Shown: positions 25,442-34,135 of the stretch, piece after piece
Layout of the letters: each line of letters begins with the position of its first letter
Numbering within the stretch: position 1 is the first letter of the stretch
Origin: Streptomyces lydicus
GTDB lineage: Bacteria > Actinomycetota > Actinomycetes > Streptomycetales > Streptomycetaceae
Direction: 5' to 3'
Assembly: GCF_000717345.1 (NCBI RefSeq)
Contig: NZ_JNZA01000009.1
Span: forward strand, 62,001-126,000
DNA length: 64,000 nt
Position numbers and translations under genes: made by a program
Notes under the pieces: model-generated
Database searches by the model: none
Seen by the model: the letters and a program-made list of their open reading frames with translations, nothing else
Told to the model about the DNA's origin: nothing

Positions 25442-26167
25442 ATGAGGGCGGAGGAAAGGAGCGTGCCGGTGGATCCGGAACTGCCGGTGGTGCGGCTGTG
25501 CGTGGAGGGAATGCAGGCCGAGGCGGAGGGACGGGCCGCCACGGCACTCGAACTCTTCCAACGGGCCTGGGACACCGCCACGGACGACTATGAGGCGTGC
25601 ATCGCCGGGCACTACCTCGCACGCCACCAGGCGTCACCCGAGGACACGCTGCGCTGGAACCAGGAGTGCCTGGACCGCGCGGACCGGGTGGGGGACGAGC
25701 GGGTGCGGGGGTTCTATCCGTCGCTGTACGTGAACATGGGGCACGCCTGCCGACAGCTGGGCCAACCGGCCCTGGCGCATGCGTATTTCGTGCGGGCAGC
25801 GGACCGGGTGAGCGACGCCTCCGAGGGACAGTACGGGGACTGGAACCGCTTCGCGATCGCGGAAGGATTGCGGGGCACTGCCTCCACGGAGGCTGAGGCG
25901 GGCGACGATGCGCGCTTGGACGTGCGGCCCCGGCTCCTCGATGAGGGAGTGGACGCGCGTCTCCGGGAACTGTTCGCGCGATGGTGCGCGCGGCCCGACC
26001 TCAAGGCGTTGGGGCTGACGCTCCCGGCCTACCTCGGATACCTCGGTACGGAGGAGGACCGTATGCGGCTGCGTACCGCGCTGCACATGGTGCACGCCGC
26101 GCGCTGGCTGCCGGAGAACGAGCAGGCCGAGGTGGAGGCAGTGATCGGCGCAGTGGGGCACGGCTGA
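25442..26167 (+). CDS. TPR-like helical-repeat protein, unknown function
   Basis: A 241-residue soluble protein beginning 3 nt after the MerR/clamp stop codon, so probably translated from the same mRNA. Helix-turn-helix repeats of TPR character are visible (GRAATALELFQRAWDTATDDYEACIAGHYLARHQ, read as paired helices; then VNMGHACRQLGQPALAHAYFVRAAD). The C-terminal part (DLKALGLTLPAYLGYLGTEEDR) is distinct. ATG at 25442 has GAGGA at -12; a GTG at 25463 with GGAGG at a good distance is equally possible. The tight linkage suggests it works with the clamp fusion. Confidence 0.75.
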   Translation: MRAEERSVPVDPELPVVRLCVEGMQAEAEGRAATALELFQRAWDTATDDYEACIAGHYLARHQASPEDTLRWNQECLDRADRVGDERVRGFYPSLYVNMGHACRQLGQPALAHAYFVRAADRVSDASEGQYGDWNRFAIAEGLRGTASTEAEAGDDARLDVRPRLLDEGVDARLRELFARWCARPDLKALGLTLPAYLGYLGTEEDRMRLRTALHMVHAARWLPENEQAEVEAVIGAVGHG

Positions 26168-26268
26168 GGACGGTGCTTCTTACGAGGCTGCTGGGGTGGA
26201 TCGACGGAGCGGGAAGGGCGAAGCTGTTCGCCTGAACGGGATCGGCCGAGAATCTGCTGAGGAGCGCC

Positions 26269-27732
26269 ATGACCACCACCCAGTCCGCGGATTCCCCTGA
26301 CGCCGGGGCGAACGTCCCCGGGCCCGTCGGCGGGGCGCCGGTGCCGTTCGATACGCCTGCGGAGTTCGCGCAGTTGATGCCCCAGACGCGGCGGGCGCTG
26401 CTGCGGCGGCTGGCCGGTGGGCAGGCCGAAGGGCGGGCGCCCTCGATGATGGGGGCCGTGGTCCGGGGCGGACGTGCGGTGTGGACCGGCGCCCGGAGTT
26501 CGGTCGACGGGGAGGTCCCACACGCCGATGTGCAGTACCGGATCGGCTCTCTCACCAAGACTTTCGTCGCCGTGCTGGTGATGCGGCTGCGGGACGAGGG
26601 GCTGCTGCGGCTGGCGGACCCGGTCGGCAAGCACCTGGAGGACACCCCGGTTCCGGACGCGACAGTGGCTCAGCTCCTCGCGCACAGTGCGGGGCTGGCG
26701 GCGGAAACAGCTGGGCCCTGGTGGGAACGGACCCCTGGCACGCTGCGCCCGGAGCCGGCCGACCTCTTCGGCGAACGCCCTCAGCGGCTCCCCGCCGGCC
26801 GGTGGCACCACTACTCCAACCCTGGATATGCGCTGCTCGGAGCGCTGGTCGAACGGCTGCGGGGCGGTACACCGTGGAGCGAGGTGCTGCGCCGCGAGGT
26901 ACTGGACCCGCTGGGCATGGGCCGTACGACGCTGCAGCCGGAGATGCCGCACGCCGGTGGCTGGGCGGTGCATCCGTGGGCCGATGTGATGCTGCCGGAA
27001 CCGGCGCAGGACACCGGGCTGATGGCCCCCGCGGGGCAGCTGTGGTCGACGCTGGAGGACCTGTGCCGCTGGGCGGCCTTTCTGCTGCGGGGCGATGAGC
27101 GGGTGCTGAGCGCATCGAGCCTGGCCGATATGCGGCGGCCGGCCGTGCCGCCGGAGGAGACCGCCGGCCAGGCGGGGTACGGGCTGGGACTGCAGCTCGT
27201 ACGGCACGAAGGGCGGCCGCTGTTCGGGCACTCCGGCTCGATGCCCGGCTTCCTGGCATCGCTGTGGGCCGATGCCGAGGAGGACGTCGCCGGCATCGTG
27301 CTCGCCAACTGCACCTCCGGGCCTGCTGTCTCGGCGATTGCCATCGATCTCGCCGGAATCGTGAGCGAGCACGAGCCCCGGATCCCCGAGCCCTGGCGCC
27401 CCCAGCCGGAACCGCTCGACCCGGAGCTGCTGGCGCTGACCGGCCCTTGGTACTGGGGCGCGAACCCCCATGTGCTGCGGCTGCGCGCCGAGCGCGCGCT
27501 GGAGCTCACGCCGCTGTCGGGGCAGGGCCGCTCCTCGCGGTTCCGGGCCGAGGAGGACGGCACCTGGACCGGGCTGAACGGCTATTACGAGGGGGAGACG
27601 CTGAGGGTGGTGCGGGACCGGGACGGTTCGGTCAGCCATCTGGACCTCGGCACCTTCGTGTTCACCCGCGGGCCGTACGAGCCGTCGGCGCCGGTACCGG
27701 GCGGGGTGGACCCGGGCGGCTGGCGGCCGTGA
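26269..27732 (+). CDS. Serine beta-lactamase-like hydrolase (class C/DD-peptidase family)
   Basis: A 487-residue member of the beta-lactamase/D-alanyl carboxypeptidase family. Motif one is SxxK in IGSLTKTF, motif two YSN in HHYSNPGYALLG, and motif three HSG in FGHSGSMPGF. A C-terminal ~110-residue beta-rich domain (TGPWYWGANPHVLRL) is typical of the esterase-like branch. No signal peptide is visible, so the enzyme is probably cytoplasmic and acts on an ester or peptide rather than on cell wall. GAGGAGCGCC precedes the ATG. Confidence 0.85.
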   Translation: MTTTQSADSPDAGANVPGPVGGAPVPFDTPAEFAQLMPQTRRALLRRLAGGQAEGRAPSMMGAVVRGGRAVWTGARSSVDGEVPHADVQYRIGSLTKTFVAVLVMRLRDEGLLRLADPVGKHLEDTPVPDATVAQLLAHSAGLAAETAGPWWERTPGTLRPEPADLFGERPQRLPAGRWHHYSNPGYALLGALVERLRGGTPWSEVLRREVLDPLGMGRTTLQPEMPHAGGWAVHPWADVMLPEPAQDTGLMAPAGQLWSTLEDLCRWAAFLLRGDERVLSASSLADMRRPAVPPEETAGQAGYGLGLQLVRHEGRPLFGHSGSMPGFLASLWADAEEDVAGIVLANCTSGPAVSAIAIDLAGIVSEHEPRIPEPWRPQPEPLDPELLALTGPWYWGANPHVLRLRAERALELTPLSGQGRSSRFRAEEDGTWTGLNGYYEGETLRVVRDRDGSVSHLDLGTFVFTRGPYEPSAPVPGGVDPGGWRP

Positions 27733-27846
27733 GCCCCCTCCGGCTGTGGCCGGGCCCGTACGGCGGCGGCGCGGCGGTCGGACGTACAGTCGAGGCCGGA
27801 CGTCAGGAGCCGCGCCGAGGCGGCTCGCTACCGCTGGAAGGCCCTG

Positions 27847-28992
27847 GTGACTGCTGTGTCTGACCCCGCCGCGAACTCCGCTGCCCCGGACCTGCTCGAC
27901 CTGCCGCCGCTCACCGCGGCCCGCTTCGCGCAGATCGAGGACAAGGTGGCCGCGCTGATGCGCACCCGCTGCGATGTTGTGGCGATGCAGGGCGAGGCGC
28001 TGCTGCCGCTGGAGGCGTGTATCCGCTCGGCCGTGCGGCCCGGCAGCACCGCGCTGAACATCATCACTGGGCCCTACGGCGAGACCTTCGGTGGCTGGCT
28101 GCGGTCGTGCGGGGCCGAGGTGATCGACCTCAGCGCACCGTTCACGGGCGCGGTGGACCCGCAGCAGGTGGCGGAAGCGCTGCGCGAGCACCCCGAGATC
28201 GACTTCGTGAGTCTGGTGCACGCGGAGGCGGCCACCGGCAACACCAATCCTGTTGCGGCCATCGCCGAGGTGGTCAGGGAGCACGGTGCGCTGCTGATGC
28301 TGGACGCGGTCGCCTCGGTGGGTGCCGAGCCGCTGCTGACCGATGAGTGGGGGGTGGACCTCTGCGTGATCGGCGGGCAGAAGGCGCTGGCCGGGCCCGC
28401 CGGGGTGTCCGTCGCCTCGGTCAGCGCCCGCGCCTGGGAGCGGATCGCCGCCAATGAGCAGGCTCCGCGGCGCTCGTACCTCTCGCTGCTGGACTGGAAG
28501 GAGCGCTGGATCGACGGCGGACGCACCGCTCTGCCGCACGCTCCGGCGCAGCTGGAGATGCTCGCCCTGGAACAGGCGGCAGACCGTATCGACGCCGAGG
28601 GACTGGATGCGGTCATCGCCCGGCACCGGGCGGCGTCCGCGGCCACGCGGGCCGGGGTACGGGCGCTCGGCGGGCTCACCCCCTATGTCGTACGCGACGA
28701 GGACGCGGCGCCGGCTGCGACGACGCTCCGCGCCCCCGAGGGAGTCGACGCGCGGGAGATCGTGAGCGCCGCGCTTGCGGTCGACGCTGCGGTGCCGGTA
28801 CAGGCTGCGGCGGGCACGCTGGCCAAGGAGATGATCCGGGTGAACCACTATGGCCGCGCGGCCGACCGGGCGGTGGTCACCGCGTCGTTGGTGGCGCTGG
28901 CGGGCGGGCTGCGTGCGCTCGGGGTGGCCGTGGACGCTGAGGGCGCGGCGGTGGCTGCGGGCGAGGCATGGGATGCGGTGACGATCGACTGA
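27847..28992 (+). CDS. Class V PLP aminotransferase
   Basis: A 381-residue fold-type I PLP enzyme of the alanine-glyoxylate/serine-pyruvate aminotransferase group. The visible landmarks are NIITGPYGETFGGW near the N-terminus, VHAEAATGNTNPV, MLDAVASVGAEPL with the cofactor-contacting Asp, and the PLP lysine in IGGQKALAGPAG. The C-terminal small domain ends with EMIRVNHYGR. It likely moves amino groups between small amino and keto acids; the substrate is unknown. GTG at 27847 has GGAAGG just upstream. Two parS-centred palindromes follow. Confidence 0.85.
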   Translation: MTAVSDPAANSAAPDLLDLPPLTAARFAQIEDKVAALMRTRCDVVAMQGEALLPLEACIRSAVRPGSTALNIITGPYGETFGGWLRSCGAEVIDLSAPFTGAVDPQQVAEALREHPEIDFVSLVHAEAATGNTNPVAAIAEVVREHGALLMLDAVASVGAEPLLTDEWGVDLCVIGGQKALAGPAGVSVASVSARAWERIAANEQAPRRSYLSLLDWKERWIDGGRTALPHAPAQLEMLALEQAADRIDAEGLDAVIARHRAASAATRAGVRALGGLTPYVVRDEDAAPAATTLRAPEGVDAREIVSAALAVDAAVPVQAAAGTLAKEMIRVNHYGRAADRAVVTASLVALAGGLRALGVAVDAEGAAVAAGEAWDAVTID

Positions 28993-29004
28993 TCCATGGT
29001 GCGC

Positions 29005-29034
29005 AGGGCCGTGTTTCACGTGAAACACGGCCCT
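29005..29034. terminator. Palindromic terminator built on parS
   Basis: A perfect 30-bp palindrome: AGGGCCGT and its complement flank parS, 13 bp after the aminotransferase stop codon. It is followed by a T-containing stretch (ccattttgtcc). Confidence 0.75.
29013..29026. other. parS (ParB-binding site) inside a terminator palindrome
   Basis: Perfect GTTTCACGTGAAAC at the centre of the 29005-29034 palindrome. Confidence 0.93.
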
Positions 29035-29054
29035 CCTCCATTTTGTCCGTGTTC

Positions 29055-29086
29055 AGCGGCCTGGTTTCACGTGAAACCAGGCCGCT
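29055..29086. terminator. Second palindromic terminator built on parS
   Basis: A perfect 32-bp palindrome: AGCGGCCTG and its complement flank parS. A weak T-run (tttgcgttt) follows. Confidence 0.7.
29064..29077. other. parS (ParB-binding site) inside a terminator palindrome
   Basis: Perfect GTTTCACGTGAAAC, 51 bp from the preceding copy. Confidence 0.93.
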
Positions 29087-29461
29087 TTGCGTTTCTAGGG
29101 CCCGGGGGCACGTTGCTGTCCCGCGACTGCCTATCTACCTCCAACCTCCCTGTAATAGGCGGTAGTTGGGCACGGCCCGTTGAGAGGTAAGCGAGATGCC
29201 GTTCACCCGCGGAGGTGACCTCATCGGCGGTAGAGGGGCCGACGGCGTTCTTGTTCCGTCAGGAGTAGTCCGGTGGCGCTCCAGCAGCTCCGGCGGGACG
29301 CTTGATGCCGAAGACGCCCTCCATGACCCGGCCGACGCGAACACCGGGTCCCCAGGCGCTCAGTGATCTTGCTGAGAGCCTCCCGTAGAATCGGAATGGG
29401 CGACCCGCTTGGTGGCGCGGCAGTCGACCCGGGACGAGAACGTTTCTCAGGAGGCTCGGTG
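29087..29461. other. Intergenic region upstream of the TetR gene
   Basis: 375 bp without an intact gene. The middle contains a possible minus-strand gene remnant (29265-29385). The right end holds the TetR leader with AGGAGG. No clear operator dyad was seen. Confidence 0.5.
29265..29385 (-). pseudogene. Possible degraded 3' end of a gene
   Basis: On the minus strand one frame reads EALSKITERLG and, after a frame change, another reads GVRVGRVMEGVFGIKRP up to a stop near 29265. Both look protein-like but neither is open from a start codon. The family is not recognised. Confidence 0.22.
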
Positions 29462-30220
29462 ATGCCGGACGGTGGCGCGGCGCGTGAGGTGACGGCCCCG
29501 CGTGCGGATGCCCGACGGAACCGGGCGCTCGTGCTCCAAGCGGCCCGATTCGCCTTCGAGGAAATGGGGTTGGGAGTCCCGCTCGGGGAGATCGCGCGCC
29601 GCGCAGGGGTCGGGGCCGGGACGGTCTACCGCCATTTCCCTTCCAAGGACGCCCTGTTCAGGGCCGCCGTCGTGGATCGGATCGAGCTTTTCACCGACAC
29701 CGCAAGGGACTTGGTGGATGCCGAGGACGCTGGTGCTGTGTTCTTTCGCTTCCTTGCGTCGGTGGTGCGGCTCACATCACGGAACAAGGCGCTGTGTGAC
29801 GCGCTGGAGACGGCCGGCGCGGGGCCCTTCGCCCCGTCCCCGGGAGCCGGGCGGGACTTCGACGAGGCGCTGGAGGCCCTGCTGACCAGGGCCCAACAGG
29901 CAGGCGCCGTACGGCGGGACGTCGGTATGACGGACCTCAGGGCGCTGCTCGTGGGCTGCCTCTCGATGGAGCGGGCCCGGGCCGCGGGGGGCTCGGAGGT
30001 CGACGCCCCGGGGCGGATGACGGCGCTGATGTGCGACGCGCTGCGGGCAAGGCCGAGCGTAACGAAACTTCCGCCGAAGGCCGGAAAGCGTAACGAATCT
30101 CGATGTGAGGTATGCGGTGCGGCGCTCGCGGCGGCCCGCACGGGACGCCCGGCGCGCTACTGCGGTGGCGCGTGCCGGCAGAAGGCCCACCGAGCGCGGG
30201 GGCGTACGCGGCGCCCCTGA
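29462..30220 (+). CDS. TetR-family regulator with a C-terminal Cys-rich (zinc-finger-like) tail
   Basis: A 252-residue protein. The N-terminal TetR helix-turn-helix is clear (PLGEIARRAGVGAGTVYRHFPSK), followed by a helical ligand domain with the usual 'kALcDALE' region. Residues ~210-252 add CEVCGAALAAARTGRPARYC, then CRQKAHRARGR. This is a CxxC...CxxxC arrangement like the short zinc-binding motifs common in actinobacterial DNA-associated proteins. ATG at 29462 is chosen because AGGAGG lies 7 nt upstream; the frame from 29363 lacks support. The effector is unknown. Confidence 0.85.
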   Translation: MPDGGAAREVTAPRADARRNRALVLQAARFAFEEMGLGVPLGEIARRAGVGAGTVYRHFPSKDALFRAAVVDRIELFTDTARDLVDAEDAGAVFFRFLASVVRLTSRNKALCDALETAGAGPFAPSPGAGRDFDEALEALLTRAQQAGAVRRDVGMTDLRALLVGCLSMERARAAGGSEVDAPGRMTALMCDALRARPSVTKLPPKAGKRNESRCEVCGAALAAARTGRPARYCGGACRQKAHRARGRTRRP

Positions 30221-30271
30221 GACCACCAGGCGCCGGTCGCCCGTTGCTTGCCGCCCGCCGACGGTTGTCTG

Positions 30272-30724
30272 TCAGAGCGCGAGCTTGAATCCCAGGTGGG
30301 ATGCCTCGAAGCCGAGCCGTTCGTAGAAGCGGTGCGCATCGACCCGGGTCGCGTCGGAGGTGAGCTGCACCATCTGGCAGCCGAGCGTGCGCGACTCCGC
30401 GACCGCCCACTCGATGAGCTGACTGCCGAGGCCGGTGCCGCGCTCGTCGCGGTGGATCCGTACGGCCTCGATGATCGAGCGGGTGGCACCGCGCCGGGAC
30501 AGGCCGGGAATGACCGTGAGCTGGAGAGTTCCGATCGTCCGTCCCTCGCGCACGGCGACCACCAGCTGCTGCTGCGGGTCTGCGGCCAGCGTCTTGTACG
30601 CGGCGCGATACGGCGCCAGGTCGTCCGGCGACTCGCGGGCGGCGCCGAGCGGATCATCGGCGAGCATCGCGACGATGGCGGGCAGATCGGCCTCGGTTGC
30701 GCGGCGTATCTCGATATCGCTCAT
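30272..30724 (-). CDS. GNAT-family N-acetyltransferase
   Basis: A 150-residue acetyltransferase. It starts with IEIRRATEADLPAIVAML and has the acetyl-CoA pyrophosphate-binding motif RDERGTGLGSQLIEWA. Motif B follows at the end, with RFYERLGFEASHLGFKL. The acceptor is unknown. ATG at 30724 fits the family N-terminus better than the frame open from 30751. Confidence 0.88.
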   Translation of the reverse strand: MSDIEIRRATEADLPAIVAMLADDPLGAARESPDDLAPYRAAYKTLAADPQQQLVVAVREGRTIGTLQLTVIPGLSRRGATRSIIEAVRIHRDERGTGLGSQLIEWAVAESRTLGCQMVQLTSDATRVDAHRFYERLGFEASHLGFKLAL

Positions 30725-30819
30725 GGGCGCGACCCTATGCCGTGTGTTCACAGGGCCGGCAGGCAGGCGACCGGGCGGTGCCTGCCCGTCCGGCGCCGTC
30801 CGGCTCCCGTCCCGCGGCG

Positions 30820-31356
30820 TCAGCGGGCGGCGGGCGGCGCGAGCGCTTCGACGGCCGTGACCAGCGGTGCCAGCTCGGGGCGCCGCCCAGCCTCCTGGAG
30901 GGCATCACGCAGTGCGCCGTCGTGCGTAGGGCGTGCCTCCACCAGGAGCGCGAGGCCGTCCGGCGTGACGTTGGTGTAGATGCCGCGGCGGTCGTCGGGG
31001 CACAGATAGCGCGAGAGCAGCCCGCGCTCCTCGAGCCGCGTGACCAGGCGGGTGGTCGCGCTCTGGCTGAGCACGACGGAGTCCGCGACCTGGTGCATCC
31101 GCAGGTGACCGCCCGGCCCGTCGTGCTGCTCGCTGAGCACGTTGAGGACCGAGAACTCGCGCACGCTGAGGTCGTGGCCGGCCTGCAGCGCGCGCTCGAT
31201 GTGCGACTCGATGCGGCTGTGCAGGGCGGAAAGCGCGCACCAACCTTGCGCGAGGCCGGGTTCCGGCGCCGACGGGCAGCCGGGCGCGTCCGCTGCCGTC
31301 TGCCGGGCCGCTGCCTGCTCCCGCTCTTTCTGCTTCTCGCGCGTCTGCTGCGTCAT
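30820..31356 (-). CDS. MarR-family transcriptional regulator
   Basis: A 178-residue protein with a charged N-terminal extension (EKQKEREQAAAR) and the MarR winged helix. HDLSVREFSVLNVLSE precedes the recognition region MHQVADSVVLSQSATTRLVTRLEERGLLSR, and the wing follows with PDDRRGIYTNVTPDG. ATG at 31356 follows AGGAGG. It is divergent from an MFS exporter across 133 bp holding an AT-rich direct repeat, the classic layout of a drug-responsive repressor and its efflux target. Confidence 0.9.
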   Translation of the reverse strand: MTQQTREKQKEREQAAARQTAADAPGCPSAPEPGLAQGWCALSALHSRIESHIERALQAGHDLSVREFSVLNVLSEQHDGPGGHLRMHQVADSVVLSQSATTRLVTRLEERGLLSRYLCPDDRRGIYTNVTPDGLALLVEARPTHDGALRDALQEAGRRPELAPLVTAVEALAPPAAR

Positions 31357-31415
31357 CGAAGACCTCCTCAAGGGGCGCACCCACCAGGATAGGCCACGAT
31401 CGAAATATCCGGCGC

Positions 31416-31443
31416 TTGCAATTAACCCGCGTCTGCAATTATT
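31416..31443. promoter_or_regulatory. Candidate MarR operator (direct repeats)
   Basis: TGCAATTA occurs at 31417-31424 and 31434-31441, 17 bp apart, in the divergent marR/MFS promoter region. It stands out from the GC-rich surroundings. Confidence 0.45.
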
Positions 31444-31489
31444 GTGGACGCTCGTAAGGGACGGACGCAATCATTTGAAGGGATCCGTC

Positions 31490-32710
31490 ATGCCTCTCGC
31501 ACTCCTGGCTCTTGCCATCGGTGCCTTCGGGATCGGCACGACCGAGTTCGCGGTCATGGGTCTGCTGCCCGACATGGCGGCCGGCTTCGGTGTCTCCATC
31601 CCCCTCGCCGGATACGCGACCACGGTCTACGCACTCGGCGTGGTGATCGGCGCCCCGCTGATGACCACGCTGGGTACGCGCTTCACCCGCAAGCAGATGC
31701 TGACCCTCCTGATGGGCCTGTTCATCGTCGGCAACCTGCTCACGGGCCTCGCGCCGAACTTTTGGATCATGCTGGTCGGGCGGATCGTGGCCGCGTTCAC
31801 GCACGGCGCCTTCTTCGGTATCGGCGCACTCGTGGCCGCCGACCTGGTCGCGCCACAGAAGCGCGCCACCGCCATCTCGTTGATGTTCAGCGGCCTGACC
31901 ATCGCCAACGTCGTGGGCGTGCCGGTCGGCACGATGCTCAGCCAGCAGTCCGGCTGGCGCACCACCTTCTATGCCATCACCGCGCTCGGTGTGATCGGAC
32001 TGCTCGGCATCGTCAAGCTGATCCCGGCGCATGAGGCGAAGGCGGCCTCGCCCATAGGCAAGGAACTCGCGGTCTTCCGCAACCCGCAGGTCGGTCTCGC
32101 GATGCTGATGACCATCCTGGGCTTCGGCGGTGTCTTCGCGGCCGTCACCTACCTCGCCTCGATGATGACCGAGGTCACCGGCTTCGCGCCGTCCTCCGTC
32201 ATCTGGCTGACGGCCATCTTCGGCCTCGGCATGGTCGGCGGAAACCTGGTCTCCGGGCGCTTCACCGACCGCGCCATGATGCCGATGCTGTACGTGTCGC
32301 TGACGGGTCTGGCGCTCTCGCTGGCCGCGTTCAACTTCACCGCGCACAACAAGATCGCCGCGACCGTCACCATCGCACTGATCGGCATCTTCGGCTTCGC
32401 GACCGTGCCGCCGCTGCAGAAGCGGGTGATGGACCAGGCGGCCTCAGCGCCCACCCTCGCCTCGGCCGGCAACATCGCGGCCTTCAACTTCGGTAACGCA
32501 CTGGCCGCTTGGCTCGGCGGGCTCGTCATCTCGGCCGGCCTCGGCTACACCGCGCCCAACTGGGTCGGCGCGCTGATGACCGTCGCGGCCCTCGGGGTGG
32601 CGATATTCGCCTCCCTGCTGGAACGCCGCCAGAGCGGCCGCAGCAAGGTCGTGACCGCGGGCGGGCCCGGACTGGTGGCCGACGAGCCCGTAGCGGCGGG
32701 ACAGCGCTGA
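31490..32710 (+). CDS. MFS efflux transporter (AraJ/DHA1-like)
   Basis: A 406-residue twelve-helix MFS protein. It opens with LLALAIGAFGIGTTEFAVMGLLPDMA, the signature of the AraJ/YdhP-type DHA1 exporters, and has the A-motif GTRFTRKQMLTLL after helix 2 and GRFTDRAMM in the second half. It probably exports a drug or sugar-like metabolite under control of the divergent MarR. ATG at 31490 follows GAAGGG; the upstream open frame overlaps marR and is not used. Confidence 0.9.
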   Translation: MPLALLALAIGAFGIGTTEFAVMGLLPDMAAGFGVSIPLAGYATTVYALGVVIGAPLMTTLGTRFTRKQMLTLLMGLFIVGNLLTGLAPNFWIMLVGRIVAAFTHGAFFGIGALVAADLVAPQKRATAISLMFSGLTIANVVGVPVGTMLSQQSGWRTTFYAITALGVIGLLGIVKLIPAHEAKAASPIGKELAVFRNPQVGLAMLMTILGFGGVFAAVTYLASMMTEVTGFAPSSVIWLTAIFGLGMVGGNLVSGRFTDRAMMPMLYVSLTGLALSLAAFNFTAHNKIAATVTIALIGIFGFATVPPLQKRVMDQAASAPTLASAGNIAAFNFGNALAAWLGGLVISAGLGYTAPNWVGALMTVAALGVAIFASLLERRQSGRSKVVTAGGPGLVADEPVAAGQR

Positions 32711-32875
32711 CGGCTGAGGGCCCGCGCCCAACGGCCGCCCACGTCACCACTCTTACCGCGCTCCGCACACCGCGCTCCGTTCCCCACCGGACTGCGTACC
32801 TCATTCCCCCCACCGCCAGGGCTGGCAGTGCCGCGCGTGCTGCCGCACCCACCGAACTCCCCCAAGGACACGCCG

Positions 32876-33367
32876 ATGAGCACCACCACCCCCACCTCGA
32901 CTTCCCTCTCCGCTCCCCCCGCCAGCGCTCCGTCCAGCTCGGCTGCCGTTCCGACGGTCCGGCCGCTGACCACCGGTGAGGCCGAAGCCCTGATCGGGGC
33001 CGTCGTACGCGCCGCCGACGACTTGGGCGTCCGGGGGAGCGTCACCGTGCTGGACGCGGGCGGCCATCTGCTCGCGTTCCGACGGGACGACGCGGCCGTG
33101 CTGATCTCCGGCGAGACCAGCACCCGCAAGGCGTACACCGCGCTTCAGCTGGACGCGCCGACCGCCGACCTGGTCGATCTCGTACGGCCCGACGGCCTTT
33201 TCCACACGCTGCCCACGGCGCTGGACCGGCCGCTGCTCTTCCTGGCGGGTGGTGTGCCGCTCCACCGGGACGGCCGGCTGATCGGCGCGATCGGCGTCGG
33301 TGGTGGCGCCCCCGAGCAGGACCATCGGATCGCCGGTGCGGCGATAGCGGAGCTGGGCCTCGCCTGA
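32876..33367 (+). CDS. GlcG/HbpS-family (DUF336) protein
   Basis: A 163-residue protein. After a Thr/Ser/Pro-rich N-terminus of ~35 residues comes the HbpS/GlcG fold: LTTGEAEALIGAVVRAADDLG, VTVLDAGGHLLAFRRDDAAV, STRKAYTALQL and GRLIGAIGVGGGAPEQDHRIA. In Streptomyces HbpS binds haem and couples to the SenS-SenR sensor system; no such partner is present here. No signal peptide is evident. It follows the MFS gene by 165 bp on the same strand. Confidence 0.82.
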   Translation: MSTTTPTSTSLSAPPASAPSSSAAVPTVRPLTTGEAEALIGAVVRAADDLGVRGSVTVLDAGGHLLAFRRDDAAVLISGETSTRKAYTALQLDAPTADLVDLVRPDGLFHTLPTALDRPLLFLAGGVPLHRDGRLIGAIGVGGGAPEQDHRIAGAAIAELGLA

Positions 33368-33497
33368 CCCCGCGGCGCGTCGTCCGCCGGCGGAGCTGTC
33401 CGCCGGCGGGCGAAGCCACTGGCGGAGCCGTCCACCAGAGGGCCGAGCCACCAGAGGGCCGGGCCGCCGGCGGGCCGGGCCTCCGGTGGATCGTCCG

Positions 33498-34115
33498 CTA
33501 GCTAAGGGTCGCCCCCGCCTTGCCGTTCCCCTGTGCCGGTGTGCCCGGCCTCGGCCGCCTGGGGCCTGACCGCAGTCGGCGGCCGCGTGCGGTCAGGCCC
33601 CAGGGCTTGAGGACGGAGATCGCGGTGATGAAGAAGTAGGTGGCCGTGGCGACGGCCGGCGCGACGACGAGATCGATGGCGGGACCGGGAGTGCCCGCGG
33701 CCGCTTCGGCGGCCTGGTGGTTGATGCCCGGGCGCAGTGCGAAGACCGACAGCAGCACGGTCACGACAGTCAGCCAGAACTTGAGGTAGACCCAGCGATG
33801 CCGGGCCAGCCCCCAGGGGGTGCCCAGTGACAGCACCAAGCCGCTGACCAGCGTTGCCAGGGCGACGGGCAGGACCAGCCAGTCACCGAAGATCTTCATC
33901 GCTCGGTACGCGGCCGTAGCCATATCGGGAGAGCCGGTCGTACAGCCTGTGATGCCGAGTGCCAGCAGCCCGAGGGCCAGGCCGAGCCAGCTGACGGATA
34001 CGGCGACATGGAGGACGAGGAGCGTCCGGCGGGCGGGGCGGGTGAGCTGCTGCATACCGTCCACGGTCGCGGCCGGATCCCCGCCGTACATCTGCCCGCG
34101 GGAGTAACCCCGCAT
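33498..34115 (-). CDS. DUF2269-like integral membrane protein
   Basis: A 205-residue protein with four hydrophobic segments (LLVLHVAVSVSWLGLALGLLAL, WLVLPVALATLVSGLVLSL, FWLTVVTVLLSVFAL, ATATYFFITAISVL) and a basic C-terminal tail. It resembles predicted DUF2269 membrane proteins. ATG at 34115 is favoured by AAGGGC five bases upstream; starts at 34091 and 34055 are alternatives. Function unknown. Confidence 0.7.
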   Translation of the reverse strand: MRGYSRGQMYGGDPAATVDGMQQLTRPARRTLLVLHVAVSVSWLGLALGLLALGITGCTTGSPDMATAAYRAMKIFGDWLVLPVALATLVSGLVLSLGTPWGLARHRWVYLKFWLTVVTVLLSVFALRPGINHQAAEAAAGTPGPAIDLVVAPAVATATYFFITAISVLKPWGLTARGRRLRSGPRRPRPGTPAQGNGKAGATLS

Positions 34116-34135
34116 ACGCGCCCTTGAGTACGGCC

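Noticed and set aside
26029..29028. A 999-codon minus-strand frame across the serine hydrolase and aminotransferase
   Set aside because: Arg/Pro-rich shadow of two well-defined genes; its apparent start is only the parS at 29013 read as MFHVKH.
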